Of a DNA stretch of 64,000 nucleotides, positions 35,037-43,869 are shown one piece after another; within the stretch, counting starts at the first letter, position 1, and every line of letters starts with the position of its first letter. The position numbers were made by a program, and so were the translations under genes. The DNA is from CAIWMF01 sp964402065 (GTDB lineage Bacteria > Verrucomicrobiota > Verrucomicrobiia > Chthoniobacterales > UBA6821), in contig CAYOAN010000001.1 in the NCBI GenBank assembly GCA_964402065.1, positions 402,966 to 466,965 of the forward strand, written 5' to 3'. The notes below the pieces were generated by a model. That model searched no databases. It saw nothing but the letters and a program-made list of their open reading frames with translations, and was not told where the DNA came from.

Positions 35037-35142
35037 CTGCTGTAGTGCAGAGCTGCGTCGCGTCGGTGCTCTTCTCCTCGAGTGTTAGATATACACTCAG
35101 ATGCTGTGAGCGGCCACTCTTTGCTCTTCATCCACATCAGCA
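35037..35142. repeat. nested inverted-repeat element after nusG
   Basis: Related to 34212-34317. Outer arms near CTGCTGTAG (35037-35045) and CCACATCAG (35132-35140) pair imperfectly. The central hairpin GAGTGT (35080-35085) with ACACTC (35093-35098) is perfect here, where the secE copy has one mismatch. Confidence 0.55.
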
Positions 35143-35268
35143 ATTTTGAGCACGTTTTTTTGTTAGATCTACTTCATTAGCGAAGTTAAAGCAGCTTTTA
35201 TTTACATTCCAATCATCTCAGCAAATTTGAAACATGCTTTTTAGTTTGTTTTGAGGTTCTATTACGCA

Positions 35269-36978
35269 ATGGAAAAAAATTGGACGCTACCTCGAGAGGT
35301 CGATTTTAAGCTGGTTGCAAGGCTGGTAAAGGAGTTGGATTTGCCATTGCCGCTGGCTAAAATTTTGGTTCAACGTGGGTATGATTCCGTAGAGAAGGCA
35401 AAATTTTTTTTAGAACCTCGTTTGGCGAACTTGCAATCGCCAGAAAAAATTCCAGGGATGGGGCCCGCTGTAGAGCGGATTCAGCATGCGATTGAGAAGA
35501 AAGAGCGAATTGTTTTGTACGGTGACTACGATGTTGATGGGGTGACCTCATTAACAATCTTAAAGCGATTTTTAAAAAAGCTAGGGAGTGAAGTGGATTG
35601 TTTTCTTCCCGAACGAGCCTCAGAGGGGTATGGATTGAGTCTCTTAGCACTAGAGCGTTGTTTGAAAGCCCATCAACCTTGTTTGATGATCGCACTTGAT
35701 TGTGGGACAAATTCTTTTTTAGAGGCGCAATTTTTAAAAAAGCAGGGAGTTGAGCTGATCATTGTTGATCATCATGAACCAGCTGCCATTAATGCCTTGC
35801 AGGCTGTTGAAGCCTTGGTAAATCCTAAGTTAAGCGACGATTCTGAGAACCATGGGCTTTGCAGCGCAGGATTGGTTTTTAAATTATGTCATGCTTTTTT
35901 AAAGCGTTTTCCCAATCGTGAAATTGATTTACGGCATTATCTCGATTTGGTTGCTCTTGGCACCGTTGCTGATATTGCTCCTTTAGTTGGAGAGAATCGA
36001 ATTTTTGTGAAGCATGGTCTGCGGCAGTTAGAACAATCTCACTGGCCTGGAGTTCGGGCTCTGATCAATGTTGCAGAAGCAAAAGCTCCTTTTTCAACCA
36101 TTGATGTAGGTTTCAAATTGGGACCTCGCATCAATGCTGCGGGACGCCTTACTTCTGCTGAAGATGCATTACAATTGTTGTTAACAGAGGATCTCGTGGA
36201 AGCGTCAACAATTGCACGTCGGCTTGATTTACTTAATCGTGAGAGACAGGAGATTGAACGAGCCGTTACCAGTGAAGCTGAAGCGTGGGTCGAAGCAAAC
36301 CTCGATCTTACAGCTCAAAAAAGTATTGTTGTGGGCCAGCATAATTGGCATGAAGGAGTGATTGGGATTGTAGCTTCGCGCCTAGTTAAAAGATGGCATC
36401 GTCCAGCATTAGTGATTGGATTTAATGAAAATGGTTTTGGGAAGGGGAGCGGGCGAAGTATTTCAAAATTTCCACTAGTAACCGCATTGGAAGCGTGTTC
36501 TCCTGTATTGGAGGGCTTTGGCGGGCATACAATGGCAGCTGGATTAAAACTGCACCAATCACGGTTTGAGGAGTTTAAACTGCTTTTTGAAAAAACAGCC
36601 GCCAACATTTTGAGCGAAGAAGATTTGCTTCCTGTGCTTCACTTCGATGCAGAGGTTGATCTTGCTTTGATTGATCAAGAGTGGCTTTCAGCGCAAGAAT
36701 CTCTAGCTCCATTTGGAATGTCAAATTCTGAGCCGCTTTTTTTAGTGCGTGCCATTAAAACAGCAAAAGAACCACGTGTTTTGAAAGAAAAACACATTCG
36801 TTTTGAATTTAAAGCAAAACAAGGAGGGCTTCTTTCAGCAATTTTTTTTAATGGAGCTCTTAAACCACTTCCGGAGTTGCCCTGGGATATAGCTTTTACA
36901 GTTGAGCGAAATACCTTTCAAGGTCGCTCTGAACCTCAGATGAAAGTTATAGCGCTTCGGAAAGCCGTAATAGATTAG
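35269..36978 (+). CDS. recJ: single-stranded-DNA-specific exonuclease RecJ
   Basis: A 569-residue DHH-family nuclease. Motifs are YGDYDVDGVTS (near 88-98), ALDCGT, IIVDHHEP and LVALGTVADIAPL; the DHHA1 domain has GGHTMAAGLKL. It degrades single strands 5' to 3' in RecF repair and mismatch repair. I chose the ATG at 35269 over a TTG six codons earlier. Confidence 0.95.
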   Translation: MEKNWTLPREVDFKLVARLVKELDLPLPLAKILVQRGYDSVEKAKFFLEPRLANLQSPEKIPGMGPAVERIQHAIEKKERIVLYGDYDVDGVTSLTILKRFLKKLGSEVDCFLPERASEGYGLSLLALERCLKAHQPCLMIALDCGTNSFLEAQFLKKQGVELIIVDHHEPAAINALQAVEALVNPKLSDDSENHGLCSAGLVFKLCHAFLKRFPNREIDLRHYLDLVALGTVADIAPLVGENRIFVKHGLRQLEQSHWPGVRALINVAEAKAPFSTIDVGFKLGPRINAAGRLTSAEDALQLLLTEDLVEASTIARRLDLLNRERQEIERAVTSEAEAWVEANLDLTAQKSIVVGQHNWHEGVIGIVASRLVKRWHRPALVIGFNENGFGKGSGRSISKFPLVTALEACSPVLEGFGGHTMAAGLKLHQSRFEEFKLLFEKTAANILSEEDLLPVLHFDAEVDLALIDQEWLSAQESLAPFGMSNSEPLFLVRAIKTAKEPRVLKEKHIRFEFKAKQGGLLSAIFFNGALKPLPELPWDIAFTVERNTFQGRSEPQMKVIALRKAVID

Positions 36979-37087
36979 ACTTAATTTTGAAGACGCTTCT
37001 TGGTTAAAAAAAGGTTTGTCCAAGAGCAATGAGCATATGAGCTTGTTAGCGTTGCTGGAAAGGTGAGCGCTCTTGCCAGTTTTTAAA

Positions 37088-37128
37088 CTCCAAACTAGAC
37101 CTTATGCTGCTTTGCAGCTGGTTTGGAG
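37088..37128 (-). terminator. stem-loop overlapping the CCA end of tRNA-Cys
   Basis: On the minus strand CTCCAAACCAG (37128-37118) pairs with CTAGTTTGGAG (37098-37088), one G-U pair; inside, GCTGC-AAA-GCAGC is a perfect hairpin. The first arm contains the last acceptor base, the discriminator T and the encoded CCA. A short T-run follows. Confidence 0.6.
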
Positions 37129-37198
37129 GCGAGGGTCGGAATCGAACCGACGAATGGGGCTTTTGCAGAGCCCAGCCTTACCACTTGGCTACCCCGCC
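37124..37198 (-). tRNA. tRNA-Cys (anticodon GCA)
   Basis: Acceptor GGCGGGG pairs with CCTCGCC with one G-U pair; the anticodon loop contains GCA; the T-arm is CGGTTCGATTCCG; CCA is encoded at 37124-37126. The 3' end is part of the stem-loop at 37088-37128. Confidence 0.95.
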
Positions 37199-37253
37199 GT
37201 TAAAGAAAAGCATGCTAGCATGGAGATGAGCAAGAGACAAGGGAAGAAAATTT

Positions 37254-37733
37254 TTAGGGCCGATAAAAGTCAAAAAGAAGAATAACTCTTTTGCTCGAAC
37301 CTCGATTCCAAGCTGAATGGAGCGTGGTATCATCAAAAACAAAAATTTCTCCTTCTTTCCAAGTACGAGCTTCTTCTCCAACTTGGAGCGCAGTTGCTGA
37401 ATTCGAGTAGAGTCCAAGATGACCGCGTAATACTTCACTAGTATAGCCCACATGAGGGGCGATTTCACATCCAGGTTCCATTATTGAAAATCCATAGGTA
37501 TGAATCCCAGGGATTGCATCGCAGAGGGAAGAAGTGAAAGGAGCTTTAATTTTATTTTCTGGGAGATCTTGATCTTGAAAACGAAATCCAATGACGTTCC
37601 ATTTGCCATTGTGAATAGGCTCGTGCCATTGAATAGCTCCGGAAGCAAGAGCATCATATTCAGCTCGAATTTGCTCCCAACCTTCTTCAAGAGGGCGGAG
37701 AAAAGGAAAATCAGCGGTGCTCAAAAAACTCAT
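37254..37733 (-). CDS. aspartyl/asparaginyl beta-hydroxylase-like dioxygenase
   Basis: A 159-residue cupin-type 2-oxoglutarate oxygenase of the AspH family. The metal histidines are likely in EIAPHVGYTSEVLRGHLGL (near 91-109) and TTLHSAWNRGSSKRVILLFD, with the Arg binding 2-oxoglutarate. Bacterial members hydroxylate peptides or lipids; the substrate is unknown. A weaker repeat leader (37734-37783) lies upstream. Confidence 0.8.
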   Translation of the reverse strand: MSFLSTADFPFLRPLEEGWEQIRAEYDALASGAIQWHEPIHNGKWNVIGFRFQDQDLPENKIKAPFTSSLCDAIPGIHTYGFSIMEPGCEIAPHVGYTSEVLRGHLGLYSNSATALQVGEEARTWKEGEIFVFDDTTLHSAWNRGSSKRVILLFDFYRP

Positions 37734-37873
37734 GTTAGCAGGGTAACAGGATACAAAATTCGAGTTGCAGTAAAGGTTACTTAGAAAACAAAATAGTTTT
37801 TAAAACCATGGATTGCTGAGAATGTAAAATAATAAAAAAGCTTAGCGGCGCTTTTAGTTTTCTCTCATCTAAG

Positions 37874-37949
37874 TGGTGGGCAGTGAGGGACTCGAACCCC
37901 CGACCAACTCGGTGTAAACGAGCCGCTCTACCAACTGAGCTAACTGCCC
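37874..37949 (-). tRNA. tRNA-Val (anticodon TAC)
   Basis: Acceptor GGGCAGT pairs with ACTGCCC; the anticodon loop contains TAC; the T-arm is GGGGTTCGAGTCCC; CCA is encoded at 37874-37876. Confidence 0.96.
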
Positions 37950-38404
37950 TGTTCTTAAAGGACGACAAGGATGGGCTTATTTTTGATAACTCGCAAGTTT
38001 ATTTTTTAAAAAGAAAAAAAGTTAAGCGGAGAGTCCTACTCATTGTTGACTGGGCGATATGTTGTTTCAACAAGGCTGAGAGGTCAACGGCCACTAAAAG
38101 ATAGAGAATAAAATTGAGGGAGAAGTTTTTTGGGTGAGAATGATTTGCGGTAGTGGTCCTAGAACAATAGTAGCTGCTGCCATCTTCAAATATTCCATGA
38201 CAGTGATACGACAAAAAGGAAACACGAATGGAAATAGCAAGGAGATAGCTAGCTTTTAGTAGAGGCTTCACCATCTTCGATAATGGCGTGTTGTATTGGC
38301 AGTAGGGTAATAATAAGACGTAGCAAAAATAATGAGAGAGAGGCAAAGAAGAGATAAGATCACACTTTCATTTGAAGTCACTATTACGTAAACAAAAATT
38401 GACT
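37950..38404. other. gap between tRNA-Val and glgP with several short inverted repeats
   Basis: No gene is supported. TGTTG-TTT-CAACA near 38059 is a small hairpin, and GGCCACTA near 38089 pairs with TAGTGGTCC near 38152. The divergent promoters for tRNA-Val and glgP must lie here, but no confident -35/-10 pair is seen. Confidence 0.4.
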
Positions 38405-38439
38405 CCTTATCCGTTATCCTTTACCCGTTACATAAAATT
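38405..38439 (+). promoter_or_regulatory. 7-nt-period leader of glgP
   Basis: CCTTATC, CGTTATC, CTTTACC, CGTTACA, TAAAATT and then ATG in perfect register. No Shine-Dalgarno sequence is present. Confidence 0.65.
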
Positions 38440-40995
38440 ATGGAACCTTTTCTGACCTTTAATGTAATTCCTCAGTTGCCAGAATCTTTGGGGCACCTGC
38501 GCGAGCTTGCTTACAATATGTGGTGGAGTTGGGAACCGACAGCGCGACGCTTATTTAGAGAGCTTGATGTTGAGCTTTGGGAACGTGCCAATCACAATCC
38601 TGTACGTGTTTTGCAGCTTTGTCGTCAATCGCGTTTAATAGAAGTAGCAAGTGACGAGCGTTATTTAACCGAGCTTAAAAAAGTGTATCGTGCTTTTCGA
38701 GGCTATCTTGATCGGAGTGACACCTATGGTGCCATCCATGCTCCTGAGGCTATTGCTTATTTTTCTGCAGAGTATGGATTACACGAATCTTTTCCTAATT
38801 ATTCTGGTGGACTAGGTATTCTTTCGGGGGATCACTGTAAATCAGCTTCTGATCTTGGGCTGAATTTTAGAGCGGTAGGATTACTTTACCGTGATGGTTA
38901 TTTCAAACAGCAGATCAATAAGGAGGGGTGGCAAGAGGCTATTAGGCTCAATCAAGTTGTTGATCACCTTCCTGTCAGTGAAGTAAAACTTGGGGAAAAA
39001 CCTCTCCGAATTTCTATTGAGTTTCCTGGGCGATCGGTGCTAGCTCGAGTGTGGGAATTAGCTTTGGGACGCATTAAGATTTATTTGCTCGATACAATGT
39101 TGTCTGAAAATAGTGCAACAGATCAGCTGATTACCTCTTCGTTGTATGGTGGTAATCAAGAGTTACGCATGCAACAAGAGATAGTGCTAGGAGTTGGTGG
39201 CGTAAAAGCGCTCAAAGCGATTGGCTTTTTCCCAAAGGTCTGTCATATGAATGAGGGCCATTCTGCATTTCTTTCTCTCGAGCGAATTCGTGATTTGGTA
39301 GAACAAAGTGCACTTGATTTTGATACGGCTTTACAAGTCGTCGCTGCGTCTAATGTTTTTACAACCCATACGCCAGTCCCTGCCGGGAATGAAGTTTTTA
39401 GCGAGGAGTTAATGAAAACTTATTTTGGCAGTTACCCTAGTGCAGTGGGGTTGACTTGGGAACAATTCTTGCGCTTAGGGCAAACAAGTATCGATCCTAA
39501 AATACTTTTTAGTATGACAATTTTAGCATTACGAACGAGTCGTTTTAGCAATGCAGTAAGTCAACTTCATGGCGAAGTCAGTCGCCGTCTTTGGCAAGGT
39601 GTTTGGAAAGATGTCCCCATCGAAGAAATTCCAATTACCAGCATCACTAATGGAGTTCATACTAAAACATGGGCCGCAGGTGAGTTTCATGATCTCTATA
39701 AAAAATATTTGGGGGAAGATTGGGAAGATCAGCAAAGTGATCCTGAGTTTTGGCGAGGTGTCATTGATATTCCTGACGATGTGCTTTGGCAGTTACATCA
39801 AACATTAAAACAGCGCAGTATCGAATTTATGCGGGAGCGTATTCGACGGCAGCGAATGCGCAATGGAGAAACACCAGATGAAGTGCGGCATGTTAATAGA
39901 ATCCTCAATACCGATGTGCTAACGATTGGTTTTGCACGGCGCTTTGCAACCTACAAACGAGGTGCTCTTCTTTTTTCTGACCCTGAACGGTTGAGACGAC
40001 TTGTGACGAACCGCGAGCACCCAGTACAATTTATTTTTGCAGGAAAGGCTCATCCAGCAGATGAAGAGGGAAAAAAAATTATTCAAGAGGTCTATCGTTA
40101 TTCCCGAGACCCTCAATTTGAAGGGCGTATTATTTTTGTAGAAGATTATGACATCAATATTGGACGTCGTCTTTATCAAGGCTGTGATGTTTGGCTGAAT
40201 AATCCTTTGAGACCCTATGAAGCAAGCGGTACAAGTGGCATGAAATTACCGCTTAATGGGGGCATTAATCTAAGCGTTTTGGATGGTTGGTGGTTGGAGA
40301 GCTTTAATGGGAACAACGGATGGGCTATTGGTGCTGAGATTCTTGGTGGGAGCAACGAATACCAAAATGAAGTCGATATCCAAAGTCTTCTTGCTGTGCT
40401 TGAAAATCAAGTAGTGCCGCTCTACTATGCCAAACCTGATGGGCGCTTGCCCTTAGCCTGGATTCAATCGATGCGAGAATCGATGCGGACAATTGTACCG
40501 GTGTTTAATACACATCGCATGGTTAAGGAATATGATCGTTTTCTTTATGAACCAGCAGCTGCAGCCTATGAAACTATGGGCAGAGACGGTTTTAAAAATG
40601 CCTGTGAATTGAGCCAGTGGAAGAAAGAGATGATGTTGCTTTGGCCTCAAGTTCGAGTTCAGCAATATCAGCTGGCACCCAGTGAACAGCGTGATGCTTT
40701 TTATGTTGGAGAAGAAGTTACAGTAAAAGCTATTGTTCACTTAGGTTCCATTAGGCCAGAACATGTTCGGGTGCAGGTTTATTTTGGAGCATGTGAAAAA
40801 AATATCATTACGATACCACGGGTTCAGGATATTAAAAACTTCATGCCGCTGCTGAATATGGGGGAAGGGGTTTATGAATATGCTGCGAAAATTCCAGTAG
40901 CAGAGAGTGGGAGTTATGGTCTTCGTTTGAGAATTATTCCCACACATCCTTACTTGTTGCAGGCGCATGAACTGAGCCTTATTACCTGGGGGTAA
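38440..40995 (+). CDS. glgP: alpha-glucan (glycogen) phosphorylase
   Basis: An 851-residue GT35 phosphorylase with the N-terminal domain (LGHLRELAYNMWWSWEP) that marks the glycogen-phosphorylase-like class found outside the E. coli GlgP type. The core has AYFSAEYGLHESFPNYSGG (19 residues), GVGGVKAL, and the PLP site EASGTSGMKLPLNGG near 592-606 with the Lys. It releases glucose-1-phosphate from glycogen. Other glg genes are not adjacent. A C-terminal beta domain of about 110 residues follows. Confidence 0.93.
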   Translation: MEPFLTFNVIPQLPESLGHLRELAYNMWWSWEPTARRLFRELDVELWERANHNPVRVLQLCRQSRLIEVASDERYLTELKKVYRAFRGYLDRSDTYGAIHAPEAIAYFSAEYGLHESFPNYSGGLGILSGDHCKSASDLGLNFRAVGLLYRDGYFKQQINKEGWQEAIRLNQVVDHLPVSEVKLGEKPLRISIEFPGRSVLARVWELALGRIKIYLLDTMLSENSATDQLITSSLYGGNQELRMQQEIVLGVGGVKALKAIGFFPKVCHMNEGHSAFLSLERIRDLVEQSALDFDTALQVVAASNVFTTHTPVPAGNEVFSEELMKTYFGSYPSAVGLTWEQFLRLGQTSIDPKILFSMTILALRTSRFSNAVSQLHGEVSRRLWQGVWKDVPIEEIPITSITNGVHTKTWAAGEFHDLYKKYLGEDWEDQQSDPEFWRGVIDIPDDVLWQLHQTLKQRSIEFMRERIRRQRMRNGETPDEVRHVNRILNTDVLTIGFARRFATYKRGALLFSDPERLRRLVTNREHPVQFIFAGKAHPADEEGKKIIQEVYRYSRDPQFEGRIIFVEDYDINIGRRLYQGCDVWLNNPLRPYEASGTSGMKLPLNGGINLSVLDGWWLESFNGNNGWAIGAEILGGSNEYQNEVDIQSLLAVLENQVVPLYYAKPDGRLPLAWIQSMRESMRTIVPVFNTHRMVKEYDRFLYEPAAAAYETMGRDGFKNACELSQWKKEMMLLWPQVRVQQYQLAPSEQRDAFYVGEEVTVKAIVHLGSIRPEHVRVQVYFGACEKNIITIPRVQDIKNFMPLLNMGEGVYEYAAKIPVAESGSYGLRLRIIPTHPYLLQAHELSLITWG

Positions 40996-41037
40996 ATTTT
41001 ATTTGAAGCGACTTCGTTTTTAAGGCTAGATTTTTTT

Positions 41038-41073
41038 CTGTAACCTGCCACTTGTAACCTGTAGCCTACCTCC
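41038..41073 (+). promoter_or_regulatory. 7-nt-period leader of the flippase-like gene
   Basis: CTGTAAC, CTGCCAC, TTGTAAC, CTGTAGC, CTACCTCC and ATG. A clear member of the class. Confidence 0.65.
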
Positions 41074-42120
41074 ATGAAGTCCAAAAAAGTTCTCATGACA
41101 TTATTGCAAGCAGCCGTAACGTTGTTGCTACTCTGGTGGATTTTTCATGATCCTGCAAAGCGGCAGCAAATGTTTTTGGCTTTACAGAATGCAAATCCAT
41201 GGTGGCTTGTTCCAGGCTTTGTTGCTTTTGGATTGGTTCTCGTGACAACCACGTGGCGTTGGTCTCTCTTGCTTGGCGTGCAGGGGATTCATCTTGGTTG
41301 GAAGAGAACATGGCAGCTCGTCATGATCGGCATGTTTTTTAATCTTTTTCTGCTTGGATCGACTGGCGGTGACGTGGTGAAGATTTTTTATACAATGCGA
41401 GAGGCTCCTCAAAAAAAGACAGCCGTTTTTTTGAGTATCGTTGTCGATCGTCTCGTCGGGATGTTTGCGATTATGATGATTACACTCGTCATTGCAGTTT
41501 GCTTTTTTACAGATCTTTCTAGGACATTGATGACACGAAGTCTTTTAACAACAGTGGGAGCGGTCTTTGGAGGTTTTCTTGTGTTTCTTGTTTCAAGCTT
41601 AGTAGTCGATCATTTTCATCTTTGGAAAAAAATTCCACATTGGTTGCCAGGCCATCGCTTTTTAACTGATATCGCGACAGCTTTTTCTTCCTATGCTCGC
41701 AACCGAGGTGCGCTTGTTGGAGCCCTCTGCTACTCTCTTGTGCAAAATGTGTTTTTATTTGCCTCAACAATTTTTGCAGCTTGTGCTTTTGCTTCACTGC
41801 CTGGCGCTCCTAAAATAGTAACAGTTATTGAAACGATTCCGATTGTTAATACAATCAGTGCTCTTCCGGTCAGTCTGAGTGGAATTGGTGTGCGTGAAGG
41901 GCTTTTTCAAACGCTGCTCAATACTATTGATGGGACGCCAAAATCCTTAGCAGTTTTAATTTCCTTAACCTCTTTTTTCCTGTCAGTAATTTGGAGCTTG
42001 CTGGGCGGTCTGATCTATCTTTTCTACCGTTCAAGCACTCACGCATCTCTTGATGAAATTGCTGAAGAGGTTGATACAACAGGGCATCTCATTGAAGAAA
42101 GTGCAGAGCATTCTTGTTAA
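41074..42120 (+). CDS. LPG synthase-type/AglD-like membrane protein (UPF0104)
   Basis: A 348-residue protein with about eight membrane helices. FNLFLLGSTGGDVVKIFY and VDRLVGMFAI, then ALPVSLSGIGVREGLFQTLL are the signatures of the lysylphosphatidylglycerol synthase transmembrane family. Stand-alone members are thought to move lipids or lipid-linked sugars. No synthetase domain is attached. Confidence 0.75.
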   Translation: MKSKKVLMTLLQAAVTLLLLWWIFHDPAKRQQMFLALQNANPWWLVPGFVAFGLVLVTTTWRWSLLLGVQGIHLGWKRTWQLVMIGMFFNLFLLGSTGGDVVKIFYTMREAPQKKTAVFLSIVVDRLVGMFAIMMITLVIAVCFFTDLSRTLMTRSLLTTVGAVFGGFLVFLVSSLVVDHFHLWKKIPHWLPGHRFLTDIATAFSSYARNRGALVGALCYSLVQNVFLFASTIFAACAFASLPGAPKIVTVIETIPIVNTISALPVSLSGIGVREGLFQTLLNTIDGTPKSLAVLISLTSFFLSVIWSLLGGLIYLFYRSSTHASLDEIAEEVDTTGHLIEESAEHSC

Positions 42121-42177
42121 AAATGATCGTGACACCACACTAGTTTTTCGCTAGCATCCTCGTCCCGGATTATTGTT

Positions 42178-42462
42178 ATGCAACGTAAAAGCGCTTTCTC
42201 TCGTAGACTACCTGACCTCGTTACTGAGGAATTAGTCGCTGTTTTATCCAAAAAAGGTACTTCTTTTGAATTTAAGCAACTCTTCGACATTATTCACGAG
42301 CGCCTAAAAAAAAGAAATGCTGCTAGTGGTGGTGAGGAAATGCTTCGTTTGCGCGCTTACGAAAAACTCCAACATCTTGTTTCACGCGGGATGGTTAAAA
42401 AGACAGGAAAAAAATATAAAGGTCTTGTTTCACTAGCTAATGCTCTAGTAGAGGCAAAGTGA
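42178..42462 (+). CDS. small basic protein, possibly winged-helix
   Basis: A 94-residue basic protein. The pattern of three helices (SFEFKQLFDIIHERLKKR, LRLRAYEKLQHLVSRG) and a short hairpin (MVKKTGKKYKGL) could be a winged helix. The function is unknown. It is 57 nt after the flippase-like gene. Confidence 0.5.
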   Translation: MQRKSAFSRRLPDLVTEELVAVLSKKGTSFEFKQLFDIIHERLKKRNAASGGEEMLRLRAYEKLQHLVSRGMVKKTGKKYKGLVSLANALVEAK

Positions 42463-42573
42463 GGAGCAAGTAAGCCACAGTTAAAGAAGTAGTAAAGTCT
42501 TTTTAAGTTTTAAAAACTGATATCTGTTGATGAAAGTTTTTTATTGAGGGTTGCTATTTTCTAAGAAAACGCG

Positions 42574-42610
42574 CTTTACCCTTTATTCAACACTCTTTAC
42601 ATTCACCTTC
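42574..42610 (+). promoter_or_regulatory. 7-nt-period leader of nuoA
   Basis: CTTTACC, CTTTATT, CAACACT, CTTTACA, TTCACCTTC and ATG. It lies inside a possible longer frame from 42551, which supports the ATG at 42611 as the true start. Confidence 0.6.
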
Positions 42611-42982
42611 ATGGACTCCTTTATTTCCTTACTTATTCATCTTGTCGTAGCAATTGGTTTTGCTCTTTCAGTTTGGCTAGGAAGCTTTTTTTTAGGGCGC
42701 ATTGGGACAGCGCGGGGAGTTAAGGACTCAGCTTATGAGTGCGGCATGCTGCCTAAAATGACGATTCAACCTCGCTTCAGCGTAAAGTTCTATCTCGTCG
42801 CCATGCTCTTTATTCTTTTTGATATCGAGATTGTTTTTATGATTCCTTGGGCTGTTTGTTATCGTGATTTTATTGCCCAGTATGGAGCAATTATTTTAGG
42901 AAGCATGTTAAGCTTTGTTGTTGTACTTATGATTGGCTACCTCTATGCAATTAAAAAAGGTGCCTTAGAATGGACGCGATAA
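42611..42982 (+). CDS. nuoA: NADH-quinone oxidoreductase subunit A
   Basis: A 123-residue membrane subunit of complex I. Three membrane helices and the loop DSAYECGMLP (Cys-switch segment) with RFSVKFYLVAMLFILFDIE identify it. The start at 42611 gives the usual length. No other nuo gene is in the window; tRNA-Ser follows, so this nuoA is split from the operon. Confidence 0.92.
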   Translation: MDSFISLLIHLVVAIGFALSVWLGSFFLGRIGTARGVKDSAYECGMLPKMTIQPRFSVKFYLVAMLFILFDIEIVFMIPWAVCYRDFIAQYGAIILGSMLSFVVVLMIGYLYAIKKGALEWTR

Positions 42983-43138
42983 GGAACAGGTTTTTAGCTA
43001 GCAGCTCATAGGTACTTAACTTCTTTTATATTCAATGAACTGTTTTTTTATTTAAAGGCAGTTCGAGAAAAAATTTCTTTTCCTTTCTAATCTCTAGTTT
43101 ACAGTTTCAAGGTTGCTATAACCTGAACGATTGTTGAA

Positions 43139-43230
43139 GGAAGGGTGGCTGAGTCCGGTCTAAGGCACTCGACTCGAAATCGAGCGTAGGGTAAAACCTA
43201 CCGTGGGTTCGAATCCCACCCCTTCCGCCA
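43139..43230 (+). tRNA. tRNA-Ser (anticodon CGA)
   Basis: A class II tRNA: acceptor GGAAGGG pairs with CCCTTCC, the anticodon loop contains CGA, a long variable arm (GCGTAGGGTAAAACCTACC) is present, and CCA is encoded. It is followed by the palindrome CTGCTGCGCAGCAG (43233-43246). Confidence 0.96.
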
Positions 43231-43320
43231 AGCTGCTGCGCAGCAGTAAAAGTTGGAAGTTTAAGTTTTGACTTCTCTATGAAAACTTTTATTGGACTTT
43301 AGGCTGACACTCCATGAACC

Positions 43321-43348
43321 TTCAACTTTAACTATTAACTTCAACTAT
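43321..43348 (+). promoter_or_regulatory. 7-nt-period leader of the phosphatase gene
   Basis: TTCAACT, TTAACTA, TTAACTT, CAACTAT. A reverse-complement-like segment AGTTGGAAGTTTAAGTT (43251-43267) lies upstream and could pair with it imperfectly. No Shine-Dalgarno sequence is seen. Confidence 0.5.
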
Positions 43349-43359
43349 CATGCAGTGAT

Positions 43360-43812
43360 ATGAAATCCATTCTGTTTGTCTGTACTGGTAATACCTGTCG
43401 TAGTCCGATGGCAGAGGCATTGTTCAAAAAAATGCTTCCAAAAAATGAAAAGATAGAGAGTTCTTCTGCGGGTGTTCAAACGATGCCGGGATTACCAGCC
43501 AGCATGATGACACTGAGAGTTCTTGAAGAAGAAGGAATTGTTTTTTCAAATTTTACAAGTCAGCCAGTGAGACAAGAGTTGATTGAAGGGGCTACTTATA
43601 TTTTTGCGATGACACAACAGCATCGTGATTTTTTAATAAGACATTACCCTCAGCATCAGGAAAAAGTTTTGCTGCTGACAGAATGGACAACACAAGAAGA
43701 CCTTCCAGACCCGATTGGGGGAGGCTTTCATGACTATCAAGAATGCTGTAACGTGATTAAAACTGCGCTAGAAACAATCCTTTTTTTTGTGCAAGAAAAA
43801 GTAGAAGTGTGA
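43360..43812 (+). CDS. low-molecular-weight protein-tyrosine phosphatase
   Basis: A 150-residue phosphatase. The CX5R loop is C8-T-G-N-T-C13-R14-S and the general acid is D117 in DLPDPIGG. The loop resembles YwlE, which acts on arginine phosphate, where Thr at the second loop position matters (CTGNTCRSP); Thr9 and Thr12 here fit that class. Protein arginine or tyrosine dephosphorylation are both possible. Confidence 0.87.
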   Translation: MKSILFVCTGNTCRSPMAEALFKKMLPKNEKIESSSAGVQTMPGLPASMMTLRVLEEEGIVFSNFTSQPVRQELIEGATYIFAMTQQHRDFLIRHYPQHQEKVLLLTEWTTQEDLPDPIGGGFHDYQECCNVIKTALETILFFVQEKVEV

Positions 43813-43828
43813 ATGCCGTTATTTTTTC

Positions 43829-43869
43829 CTGTAACCTGTAATCTCTAACCTGTAACCTGATTTCCTTTT
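43829..43869 (+). promoter_or_regulatory. 7-nt-period leader of glyA
   Basis: CTGTAAC, CTGTAAT, CTCTAAC, CTGTAAC, then CTGATTTCCTTTT and ATG. It lies only 16 nt beyond the phosphatase stop. Confidence 0.7.
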
